Below are positions 18,407 through 25,725 of a stretch of DNA of 64,000 bases, piece after piece (position 1 is the stretch's first letter; every line of letters begins with the position of its first letter). The translations under genes were made by a program, and so were the position numbers. Source of the DNA: JAYPUA01 sp038133845 (GTDB lineage Bacteria; SAR324; NAC60-12); contig JAYPUA010000008.1 in the NCBI GenBank assembly GCA_038133845.1, positions 32,526-96,525 of the forward strand, in the 5' to 3' direction. The notes under the pieces are model-generated. The model had not been told where the DNA came from. It made no database searches and worked only from the letters and a program-made list of their open reading frames with translations.

Positions 18407-18433
18407 TTTGTCAGGTTCCTCCTTCTTGACAAA
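18407..18433. repeat. Second TTTGTCA / TGACAAA inverted pair
   Basis: TTTGTCA (18407-18413) and TGACAAA (18427-18433), 13 bases apart. These are the same half-sites as in the 22 bp palindrome about 60 bases upstream, suggesting an auxiliary site of the same regulator near the reductase gene. Confidence 0.4.
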
Positions 18434-18483
18434 GGGAGGGCAAAGATGCTGGAAGCAGCAGGATTGAGGAGGAGAGAACCGCC

Positions 18484-19128
18484 ATGCAGGTCACGCTGAA
18501 AGCCGCTGCCACCCTGGATGGAAAAATCGCCACCGCGCAGGGCGAGTCGCGATGGATCACGGGGGCTGTTGCTCGCGAGGCCGGACACCACCTGCGTCAC
18601 CAGCATGAGGCAATCCTGGTCGGGATCGGGACCGCGCTCGCGGATGACCCGGCGCTGGACACCCGGGGGGTTCCGGGAGGCAGATCTCCCATCCGGGTTG
18701 TGCTGGATTCCAGAGGACAGCTGCCGTTGCAGGCCCAGATGCTTCGTAACGATGGGGTCCCGGTGTGGGTCTTTCAGGGGTGCCATGCTCCGGAGCGAGC
18801 CTGGCCGGTCCGGCCCCTGCTGAAAAGGTTCCGGGCGCCCTCAGAGCGTCCGGAGGTTCCCTGGGTGCTGGAGCAACTCGAGCGGCAGGGGGTCAACTCG
18901 GTGCTGGTGGAGGGTGGGGCCTCCGTGCACGCCTCCTTCATCCGCTCCGGCTGCGTCAACACGCTCAAGCTCTTCCTCGCTCCGAAGGTCATTGGGGGGC
19001 AAGGGGCGCTTTCTTGGTGCGGAGACTGGGGCTGTGCTGGGCTGAGCGAGTCTCATCAGTGGCAGATCGAGTCCACCGAGATGCTGGGAGAAGACCTCTT
19101 GGTCACGGTACGATTTCGTGGTTTCTGA
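18484..19128 (+). CDS. RibD C-terminal domain reductase
   Basis: 214 aa dihydrofolate-reductase-like enzyme, equal to the reductase half of RibD only; no deaminase domain is attached. Family marks: TLKAAATLDGKIATAQGES at the start with the substrate-binding SRWITG, AILVGIGTALADDPALDTR near residues 43-61, PIRVVLDSRGQLP, and VLVEGGASVHASFI near 140-153. NADPH-dependent reduction of a ribosylaminopyrimidine is the known reaction; stand-alone copies may act on other pteridine- or flavin-like substrates. GGAGGAGA ribosome site before ATG. Divergent from proXWV and possibly sharing its operator. Confidence 0.82.
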   Translation: MQVTLKAAATLDGKIATAQGESRWITGAVAREAGHHLRHQHEAILVGIGTALADDPALDTRGVPGGRSPIRVVLDSRGQLPLQAQMLRNDGVPVWVFQGCHAPERAWPVRPLLKRFRAPSERPEVPWVLEQLERQGVNSVLVEGGASVHASFIRSGCVNTLKLFLAPKVIGGQGALSWCGDWGCAGLSESHQWQIESTEMLGEDLLVTVRFRGF

Positions 19129-19240
19129 AGCCCTCTTCAGAGACCTCTTTCCGGGAGGTCTCCCCCAGGCTTTCTCGAGCAGCGCTTCCCGGGAAGGGGT
19201 TCTGCGAGCTTCTTCACCAAGGGAGGCTTTTACAGATGAC

Positions 19241-19260
19241 CCGGCCTTTGGCCGGTTTTT
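19241..19260 (+). terminator. Rho-independent terminator after the RibD-like gene
   Basis: CCGGCC, loop TTT, GGCCGG (19241-19255), then TTTTT. A textbook forward terminator 112 bases after the stop. Confidence 0.8.
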
Positions 19261-19361
19261 CCTTGCGGTCCGAACTGCGTTTATGCTAGTTTTTCACAGT
19301 TCATCAAACCCGCATCGGGTCCTCTGAAGCACTTGATTTGGCTCCACTACGTCACGCATTC

Positions 19362-20261
19362 ATGCGAACCAAAGCCTACCCGCTCGACAGCCTCGCACCT
19401 CAATCCAGCAAGCTCATGGATTACTGGGCGCTCACCAAGCCTCGTCTCCTGACGATGGTGCTGCTGAGCGCGGCGCTTGGGTTCAGCCTCTCCCCTCAGG
19501 CGGCAGAGATGTGGCTTCTGCTCAATCTCCTCCTTGGGACAGCGCTGGTAGGAGCAGCTGCGCACGCGCTAAACCAGTGGTATGAGCGGATCCCGGACGG
19601 GCAGATGCCTCGCACCCGGAATCGTCCGCTGCCTGCGGGGCGCCTGGGAGCCGAAGAGGCCCTTCGCTTCGGGATGATCTTGATGGTCCTCGGGCTGCTA
19701 TACCTCCAGCTGACCGTCAACAGCCTGACCGCGATTATCGGGGCGTTGACCTTGGCTTCCTACGTCCTGCTCTACACCCCCCTCAAGCAAGTAACCGCCC
19801 TGAACACCTGGGTCGGCGCTGTAACTGGCGCATTGCCTCCTCTGATGGGCTGGGCTGCTGCCGAGGGACAGATGACCTGGCAGATGCTCCCCATCTTCGC
19901 TCTGCTCTACTTCTGGCAGCTTCCGCACTTCTTTGCCATTGCCTGGGCCTACCGTGAAGACTACGCTCGCGGAGGGTTCCGGATGCTTTCTCTGGACGAC
20001 GAGCGGGGAACCCGCACAGCCCGGCAGATTCTGGTCAACACGCTCTTTATGATCGTGGCCAGCTTCTCGTTCCTCTGGTTCGAGCAGGCCTCGACCTTCT
20101 ATATCTTCAGCGCTTCGATCCTGGGAGGCGGATTCCTGCTCAGCGCCGTCATGTTCTGGAAGCGCCCGAGCGTGCCTCAGGCCCGCTACGTCTTCCTTGC
20201 CTCCATTGTTTATCTTCCCCTTCTGGCGACGGCCCTGGTCGTCGACAACCTCTTTCTCTAA
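19362..20261 (+). CDS. ctaB: Protohaem IX farnesyltransferase
   Basis: Integral membrane UbiA-family enzyme (CtaB/CyoE) that makes haem O from protohaem for the oxidase encoded downstream, 299 aa from ATG 19362 (an upstream TTG at 19338 has no support). Aspartate motifs are seen in the form ALNQWYERIPDGQMPRTRNR near residues 73-92, the prenyl diphosphate site, and REDYARGGFRMLSLDDERGT near 200. About nine membrane helices. Begins the run ctaB-small ORF-coxB-coxA-coxC-coxD-coxC2. Confidence 0.95.
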   Translation: MRTKAYPLDSLAPQSSKLMDYWALTKPRLLTMVLLSAALGFSLSPQAAEMWLLLNLLLGTALVGAAAHALNQWYERIPDGQMPRTRNRPLPAGRLGAEEALRFGMILMVLGLLYLQLTVNSLTAIIGALTLASYVLLYTPLKQVTALNTWVGAVTGALPPLMGWAAAEGQMTWQMLPIFALLYFWQLPHFFAIAWAYREDYARGGFRMLSLDDERGTRTARQILVNTLFMIVASFSFLWFEQASTFYIFSASILGGGFLLSAVMFWKRPSVPQARYVFLASIVYLPLLATALVVDNLFL

Positions 20262-20275
20262 CCCCCGGAGAGCTT

Positions 20276-20389
20276 ATGATTCAAACGTCGATTGATGAAG
20301 CCGAAGTCTTGGCAGCCAAGGTCTTCAAAGTGGTCGTAATTGGATGCGTACTGTTCATGCTGGCAGTGGTCATCTTCGTTCTGAACTGA
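20276..20389 (+). CDS. Small single-helix membrane protein (37 aa) in the cox cluster
   Basis: Reads ATG at 20276 to TGA at 20387-20389. Residues 1-17 are soluble (IQTSIDEAEVLAAKVFK), residues 18-36 form one strongly hydrophobic helix (VVVIGCVLFMLAVVIFVLN). The ribosome site GGAGAG is in position. It lies 14 bases after ctaB and 39 before coxB on the same strand. Too small for automatic tracks. It may be an assembly or structural subunit of the oxidase, similar in size to other tiny cox-associated proteins; no known family recognised. Confidence 0.65.
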   Translation: MIQTSIDEAEVLAAKVFKVVVIGCVLFMLAVVIFVLN

Positions 20390-20428
20390 GGCTGGAGCAT
20401 TCCAGAGCCCCTTTAAAATTAAAAGATC

Positions 20429-21217
20429 ATGCTCGATTACTTCATTCCGAGAGCCTCGTCCTTCAGTGGTGACATGGACGGGCTGTTCAACCTGATTGTC
20501 TACGGCGTCGGATTCTGGTTCGTGCTGACCTTGTCCGTGCTCGTCTACTTCATGATCCGCTTTCGCCACAGCGTGAGCCCGAAAGCAGCCTACATCACTG
20601 GAGAAAAGCACAGTGAGAGCAAATGGGTGCACTGGCCACACTATGCGATCATCGTCTTTGACGTGGTCCTGATTGCCGGCGCGATCATGGTCTGGGTGCA
20701 GGTCAAGCAGACCTTGCCTCCCAAGGATGACATCATCCGGGCGGTCGGACAGCAGTGGTCCTGGTCGTTTGTCCACTCCGGACCGGATGGCAAGTTGGAC
20801 ACCGAGGACGACGTCCTGACGGTGAACGACCTCCATGTTGAAGTCGGCAAGGTCTATCACTTCGAGCTGCAGTCTCGAGACGTGCTGCACAACTTCTCCA
20901 TCCCCGCCTTCCGCCTGAAGCAGGACATGATCCCCGGACGGACGATCACCGGCTGGTTTGAGCCCACTCAGGAGGGAACGTTCGACCTGCAGTGCGCCGA
21001 GATGTGCGGGCACGGACACGGGATCATGGGCGCAGCCATCACCGTACACTCCCCGGAAAGCTATCAAGCCACCATGGAAGCCATTCAGAACGGGACTTAC
21101 GAGAGTGAGTACCTCAAGCGTTTGAAGGAGGGCTCGACCCCCATCAACGCCAAGCGTCCTCAGGTGAGCCAGAACGAGGCCTCTCCCTACACGGAGAAGT
21201 TGCTCAGCAGTTTTTGA
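20429..21217 (+). CDS. coxB: Cytochrome c oxidase subunit II
   Basis: 262 aa; two N-terminal membrane helices (near residues 20-40 and 72-92) and a periplasmic cupredoxin domain. The CuA ligands are visible: His in VLHNFSIPAFRLKQD near 152 and the loop QCAEMCGHGHGIMG near 190-203 with Cys, Glu, Cys, His, Met. No C-terminal cytochrome c domain, so aa3 rather than caa3 layout. It accepts electrons from a soluble cytochrome c and passes them to subunit I. Confidence 0.97.
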   Translation: MLDYFIPRASSFSGDMDGLFNLIVYGVGFWFVLTLSVLVYFMIRFRHSVSPKAAYITGEKHSESKWVHWPHYAIIVFDVVLIAGAIMVWVQVKQTLPPKDDIIRAVGQQWSWSFVHSGPDGKLDTEDDVLTVNDLHVEVGKVYHFELQSRDVLHNFSIPAFRLKQDMIPGRTITGWFEPTQEGTFDLQCAEMCGHGHGIMGAAITVHSPESYQATMEAIQNGTYESEYLKRLKEGSTPINAKRPQVSQNEASPYTEKLLSSF

Positions 21218-21249
21218 TTCCTGACTAAATCTGATTTCAAGGAGGATTG

Positions 21250-22959
21250 ATGAGTCAAGCCACCACGATGACAGAAGCTCACGCTCATGATGTCCATCAC
21301 GAGGAGAGTTTCTGGACCAAGTACATCTTCTCCGTTGACCACAAGGTCATCGGGCTCCAGTACATGTTCCTGGGGCTGTTCATGGCGCTGGTAGGCGGCT
21401 ACTTCGCCTACAGCTTCCGGATGCAGCTTGCCTTCCCAGGACAGGAGGTGCCGCTCTACGGGCTGGTCAGCCCCGCGGAATACAACATGCTCGTGACCAA
21501 CCACGGTACGATCATGATCTTCTGGGTCGCCATGCCGGTGCTGATCGCCGCGTTCGGGAACTACATGATCCCGCTGATGATCGGCTGTGACGACATGGTT
21601 TTCCCGCGTCTCAACCGCCTGTCCATTCAGGTCTTCTTCGTCAGCATCGTTGTACTCTTCATCTCCTTCTTCGTTGAGGGAGGCGGCTTCGGTGGCGCAT
21701 GGACCTCCTATCCTCCGCTCTCCTCGGTTGCGGAGTACAGCCTGACCAACTGGGGCTCTTCCCTGTGGCTCCTGGCCGTGGCCCTGGAGATTGTGGCCTT
21801 CCTGATCGGAGGGATCAACTTCCTCACCACGACCATGAATTCCCGGGCTCCGGGAATGCGCATGACCGACGTGCCGATCGCCGTCTGGACGATCAACATC
21901 GCCGTGATCATGTTCATGGCCTCGGTTGGCCCCTTGGTCGCCGGAGCGGTGATGCTGTTCATGGACCAGCGGCTGGGGACCACCTTCTTCCTGCCCTCCG
22001 CAGGAGGAGACCCGGTTCTCTGGCAGCACCTCTTCTGGTTCTTCGGGCACCCGGAGGTGTACGTGGTCCTGTTTCCTGCAATGGGGATCGTGGCCGACAT
22101 CATCACCACCTTCTCCCGCAAGAAGCTCTTTGGATACCGCGCGATCCTGTACACGATCATTGCAACCGGAGCCCTGTCCTTCGTCGTCTGGGCACACCAC
22201 CAGTTCGTGGCCGGAATCGACCCCCGGATGGCCAACATCTTCGCCGTGACCACGCTGCTCATTTCAGTCCCCATTGCTGAGATGCTGTTCTGCTACATCG
22301 CTACCCTGTACGGCGGATCGATCCGCTACGAGCTGCCGATGAAGTGGGCCATGGCCTTTCTGATCTCATTCCTGGTTGGTGGAGTTACCGGAATCCCGCT
22401 GGGGGCAAGTGGGATGGACATCTTCTTCCACGACACCTACTTCGTGATCGCCCACTTCCACTACACCTTCTTCCCGATCGCCATCTTGGCGATGTTTGCG
22501 GCGATCTACTACTGGTATCCAAAGATGTTTGGGCGGCACATGAACAAGCTGCTTGGAGAGATCCACTTCTGGGGGACCTTCCTGACCTTCAACGGGCTCT
22601 TCCTCCCGCTGTTCCTGGTCGGCATGGCCGGACAGCATCGCCGGATCTACAACTACCAGCACTTCCCGGACCTGGCCTCAGCCGACCTGCAGGGAATCCG
22701 CATCTTCGCCACCACCAGTCTGGTCCTGCTGCTGCTCTTCCAGATCCCGTTCATCTGGAACTTCTTTGCCAGCATGGTCACGGGAGAGAAGGCAGAAGCC
22801 AACCCGTGGAAGGCCAACAGCCTGGAGTGGGTTGCCCCCTCTCCTCCGCCTCACGGGAACTTCAAGGAACTCCCGACGGTATACCGCGGGCCCTACGAGT
22901 ACAGCGTCCCGGGAAATCGGGAGGACTACTGGCCCCAGCACATGCCTGATCGAAACTGA
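21250..22959 (+). CDS. coxA: Cytochrome c oxidase subunit I
   Basis: 569 aa, twelve membrane helices, catalytic subunit of a haem-copper oxygen reductase. ATG at 21250 with GGAGG. The signature WFFGHPEVYVVLFPAMGI near residue 276 gives the CuB-ligand His, the Glu of a type A1 D-channel and the cross-linked Tyr; HHQFVAGI near 318 gives two more CuB His residues; FHDTYFVIAHFHY near 400 holds haem a ligands. Cluster order supports an aa3-type proton-pumping oxidase. Confidence 0.97.
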   Translation: MSQATTMTEAHAHDVHHEESFWTKYIFSVDHKVIGLQYMFLGLFMALVGGYFAYSFRMQLAFPGQEVPLYGLVSPAEYNMLVTNHGTIMIFWVAMPVLIAAFGNYMIPLMIGCDDMVFPRLNRLSIQVFFVSIVVLFISFFVEGGGFGGAWTSYPPLSSVAEYSLTNWGSSLWLLAVALEIVAFLIGGINFLTTTMNSRAPGMRMTDVPIAVWTINIAVIMFMASVGPLVAGAVMLFMDQRLGTTFFLPSAGGDPVLWQHLFWFFGHPEVYVVLFPAMGIVADIITTFSRKKLFGYRAILYTIIATGALSFVVWAHHQFVAGIDPRMANIFAVTTLLISVPIAEMLFCYIATLYGGSIRYELPMKWAMAFLISFLVGGVTGIPLGASGMDIFFHDTYFVIAHFHYTFFPIAILAMFAAIYYWYPKMFGRHMNKLLGEIHFWGTFLTFNGLFLPLFLVGMAGQHRRIYNYQHFPDLASADLQGIRIFATTSLVLLLLFQIPFIWNFFASMVTGEKAEANPWKANSLEWVAPSPPPHGNFKELPTVYRGPYEYSVPGNREDYWPQHMPDRN

Positions 22960-23026
22960 CGCCTTTTCGGCCTGGGCAAAAGCTGTCCAGGCCGGAACCT
23001 GCTAACCCCTCTCCCCGGAACTCTCT

Positions 23027-23608
23027 ATGTCGATGCACGGTCCGATTGCCACCGGTCGCACTGCGACAGGAATCCCCACTGCGCGGCTGGCCGTTTGGTG
23101 GCTGCTCTCTTCAGAGGTCTTCATCTTTGGTGGGCTGATTGCCTGCTTCCTGCTCTTCAAGTTCAACGGAGCCCCCGGATTTCAGGACGCGGTTCTGACC
23201 GTCACTTGGGCGGGTGCCTTCAACACCTTCGTGCTCCTCACCTCCAGCCTGACCATCGTCCTCGCTCACGATGCCGCAGAGCACGGGGACAAGGACCGCG
23301 CCTTCAAGTACATCTGGTTCACCATCTTCGGGGGGCTGGTCTTCATGTGCGTGAAGGCCTACGAATACGGAAGCAAGATCGCTCATGGCGTCGGGTTCAC
23401 CACGAACATTTTCTGGTCGTTCTACTTCACCATGACCGGACTGCACGCTCTCCACGTGCTTGGAGGAATGGTCATCATGGGCATGGTCTCCTTCGACATC
23501 CGCAAGGGGTACAATCTTCACCGCGCCGAGTTGGTGGGGCTGTACTGGCACTTCGTCGACATCGTCTGGATCTTCCTGTTCCCCATACTTTACATCGCCA
23601 ATTTCTGA
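23027..23608 (+). CDS. coxC: Cytochrome c oxidase subunit III
   Basis: 193 aa, five membrane helices, short bacterial CtaE/CoxC form. Signature near the C-terminus: GLYWHFVDIVWIFLFPILY; also MTGLHALHVLGGMVIM near residue 140. Follows coxA by 67 bases. Confidence 0.93.
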   Translation: MSMHGPIATGRTATGIPTARLAVWWLLSSEVFIFGGLIACFLLFKFNGAPGFQDAVLTVTWAGAFNTFVLLTSSLTIVLAHDAAEHGDKDRAFKYIWFTIFGGLVFMCVKAYEYGSKIAHGVGFTTNIFWSFYFTMTGLHALHVLGGMVIMGMVSFDIRKGYNLHRAELVGLYWHFVDIVWIFLFPILYIANF

Positions 23609-23617
23609 GAGGTTCTC

Positions 23618-24010
23618 ATGTCGGAAGCAGCACACGCTCATCCCAACTACATCAAGATCTGGGCGATTCTTCTCGGATTGCTGGTCGTCAGCCTCATCGG
23701 CCCGGAGATCGGCATCCCTTGGTTGACCGTGGTCACAGCCTTCGGGATCGCGATCGTCAAGGCCTACATGGTCTGTGCCGACTTCATGCATTTACGATTT
23801 GAAAAAAAGATCATCTGGTTTCTATTGCTGGCATCTGTCGTAGTGATTGGAGCAGTCTTCTTCTTTGGGGTGTCTTCGGACATCATCAAGACCCAAGGGC
23901 AGAATTGGGAGGACTGCATCTCCAATGGCTCCTGCAAAGTCGAGCAGCGAGTGATTGTTCACTCCAGTTCCTATGCCGAGGTTTCTGCCGAACACGACGC
24001 ACAGCAATAA
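23618..24010 (+). CDS. Cytochrome c oxidase subunit IV-like protein
   Basis: 130 aa; three membrane helices (about residues 10-28, 34-52, 68-88) and a polar C-terminal tail. Matches the prokaryotic COX4 pattern HPNYIKIWAILLGLLVVSLI and KAYMVCADFMHLRFEKKIIW near residues 45-65. Lies 9 bases after coxC and 9 before the second subunit III. The tail with two cysteines (EDCISNGSCKVEQR) is unusual and could form a disulphide in the periplasm. Confidence 0.85.
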   Translation: MSEAAHAHPNYIKIWAILLGLLVVSLIGPEIGIPWLTVVTAFGIAIVKAYMVCADFMHLRFEKKIIWFLLLASVVVIGAVFFFGVSSDIIKTQGQNWEDCISNGSCKVEQRVIVHSSSYAEVSAEHDAQQ

Positions 24011-24019
24011 CGAACACTC

Positions 24020-24637
24020 ATGAACCACTGGTTGCTCCACTCCCTCGTCACCGAGCCCTCCTACGAAGACCGGCCGCTTCGTGCCAAGCCCCTGATTTCC
24101 AGCACGGTCTTTGCCGTTCTGGTCTTCATCGTAACCGAGATCATGCTCTTTGCGTCGCTCATCAGCGCCTACATGATCATCCGTTCCGGACTGGAGGAGT
24201 GGCCTCCGTGGGGACAACCTCGCCTGCCAGTCTGGACCACTGCGTTCAACTCCGTCGTCCTGATCGGCAGCGCCTTCCTGCTCCGACAGGCTTCCATCTT
24301 CCTGAAGACCGACCGCACCCAGGCCTTTCGTTTCTCGGGATACTGTCTGGGGGCCGGGGTCTTCTTTTTGCTGTTTCAAGGATACGAGTGGGCGGAGCTG
24401 CTGAGCTACGGGCTGACGCTGAGTTCATCAAACTATGGCGGGATGTTCTACCTGATCATCGGGATGCACGGACTGCACGTTCTCGGAGCAGTGATCGCGC
24501 TGACCTTCACTTGGATTCGCCTGGCTCCGGAGGCGCGCAAGCCGATCACGGACGAGGGATTTCAGGGCATGTTGGTCTTCTGGTACTTTGTCGTCGGCAT
24601 CTGGCCGATTCTCTACGCCCTGGTCTACCTCGCATGA
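24020..24637 (+). CDS. Second cytochrome c oxidase subunit III-like protein
   Basis: 205 aa, five membrane helices, homologous in pattern to subunit III: HGLHVLGAVIALTFTWIRL near 150 and WYFVVGIWPILYALVYLA at the end, against WHFVDIVWIFLFPILY in coxC. In place of the Asp of the WHFVD motif it has Val-Gly. It starts 9 bases after the subunit IV gene. Two subunit III genes in one cluster may be alternative partners or both may belong to one complex. Confidence 0.8.
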   Translation: MNHWLLHSLVTEPSYEDRPLRAKPLISSTVFAVLVFIVTEIMLFASLISAYMIIRSGLEEWPPWGQPRLPVWTTAFNSVVLIGSAFLLRQASIFLKTDRTQAFRFSGYCLGAGVFFLLFQGYEWAELLSYGLTLSSSNYGGMFYLIIGMHGLHVLGAVIALTFTWIRLAPEARKPITDEGFQGMLVFWYFVVGIWPILYALVYLA

Positions 24638-24867
24638 GGTTCCTCCCGCTTCTGCTCTCGCTGAGCCTCCCTGTCAACGCCTGGGCCTGTGCCGTCTGCT
24701 TCTCCGGGAGTGGAGGAACCATTACCTCCTACTACCTGGCAACTGCGGTGATGATGTTCATCCCGCTGATTGCTGTCGGTGGGTTTGTCTACTGGCTGTA
24801 TCGGAAGTCTCAGGCAGAGGCTCCGGAGGAGTATGAGCGGCCGACGGAGGAGGAAGCGTCCTTCTAG
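24634..24867 (+). CDS. Small CxxC membrane protein at the end of the cox cluster
   Basis: 77 aa. Signal-like helix MRFLPLLLSLSLPVNAWA, then ACAVCFSGSGG (CAVC motif at residues 19-22), then one membrane helix VMMFIPLIAVGGFVYWLY and an acidic cytoplasmic tail (EAPEEYERPTEEEASF). Its ATG overlaps the previous stop (ATGA), so it is translated with the oxidase genes. A periplasm-facing Cys pair next to a membrane helix suggests copper or thiol redox work in oxidase assembly. No named family recognised. Confidence 0.7.
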   Translation: MRFLPLLLSLSLPVNAWACAVCFSGSGGTITSYYLATAVMMFIPLIAVGGFVYWLYRKSQAEAPEEYERPTEEEASF

Positions 24868-25715
24868 GCGACGATCTTGGTCCCGATGCCTTCATCGGTA
24901 AAGAGTTCGGCAATCACCGAGTGTGGATCTGTCCCGTTGATGATCTGTGCCGACTGGACCCCGTTCCGAACGCAGTAGAGCAGGGCTTCCACCTTGGGAG
25001 CCATCCCCCCCTTGATCACCCCTTCGCGAATCAGTTGCTCCGTCTGTTCGACACTCAGCTCGGACTGTAGCGATCCGTCCTTGATGACTCCGTCCACATC
25101 CGTCATGAAGATGATCCGGTAGGCCCGCAAGGCCACGGCGATCCGGGACGCGGCGGTGTCCGCGTTGATGTTGTAGGTCGTCCCGTCCTTGCCCATGCCA
25201 ATGGGAGAGACCACCGGAAGGAACCCTTGCCCAATCAGGACCTCCAGCAGCTCCGGGTTGGTGCGCATGATCTCGCCGACATACCCCAGATCCGCTCCCT
25301 GCGGAGAGACCTTTTTCTGGGCATCAATCAGGTGACCGTCCTTGCCACTCAAACCCACCGCTTTGCCACCAAACCGGTTCAGCTGTGCGATGATCTCCTT
25401 GTTGATGTTTCCGGAGAGGACCATCTCCGCTACCCGCAGGTTCTCGGCGCTGGTCACCCGGAGGCCATCGATGAAGGAGACCTCCTGTCCCATCTGCTGC
25501 ATGGCCCGAGAAACTTCCGGCCCCCCTCCATGCACAATCACCGGACGCATCCCCAGCGACTGCAGGAGGACAATGTCCTGGGCAAAGCTCTCCTTCAACT
25601 CCGGCTCAATCATGGCAGCGCCACCATACTTGATGACGACCACCTTGTCTCGAAAGCGCTGGATGTAGGATAGAGCCTCCAACAGGAGGGCCTTCTTGTC
25701 TAGATGAGACGGCAT
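24864..25715 (-). CDS. argB: Acetylglutamate kinase
   Basis: Cytosolic 283 aa kinase, second step of arginine synthesis (N-acetylglutamate plus ATP). Marks: VVIKYGGAAMIEPEL near residues 26-40, PVIVHGGGPEVSRAM near 58-72, FIDGLRVTSAENLRVAEMVL near 76-95, and NINADTAASRIAVAL near 172-186. The stop codon shares the palindrome CTAG with the convergent small cox protein. Confidence 0.97.
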   Translation of the reverse strand: MPSHLDKKALLLEALSYIQRFRDKVVVIKYGGAAMIEPELKESFAQDIVLLQSLGMRPVIVHGGGPEVSRAMQQMGQEVSFIDGLRVTSAENLRVAEMVLSGNINKEIIAQLNRFGGKAVGLSGKDGHLIDAQKKVSPQGADLGYVGEIMRTNPELLEVLIGQGFLPVVSPIGMGKDGTTYNINADTAASRIAVALRAYRIIFMTDVDGVIKDGSLQSELSVEQTEQLIREGVIKGGMAPKVEALLYCVRNGVQSAQIINGTDPHSVIAELFTDEGIGTKIVA

Positions 25716-25725
25716 TCCGGAAAGG

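Larger units (their letters stand above)
18050..18483. other. Divergent control region proX / ribD-like gene
   Basis: 434 bases with no gene. It holds the reverse promoter and the 22 bp palindrome, plus a second pair of TTTGTCA half-sites. The stretch 18050-18300 would be the proX leader; I recognised no riboswitch in it. Confidence 0.6.
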
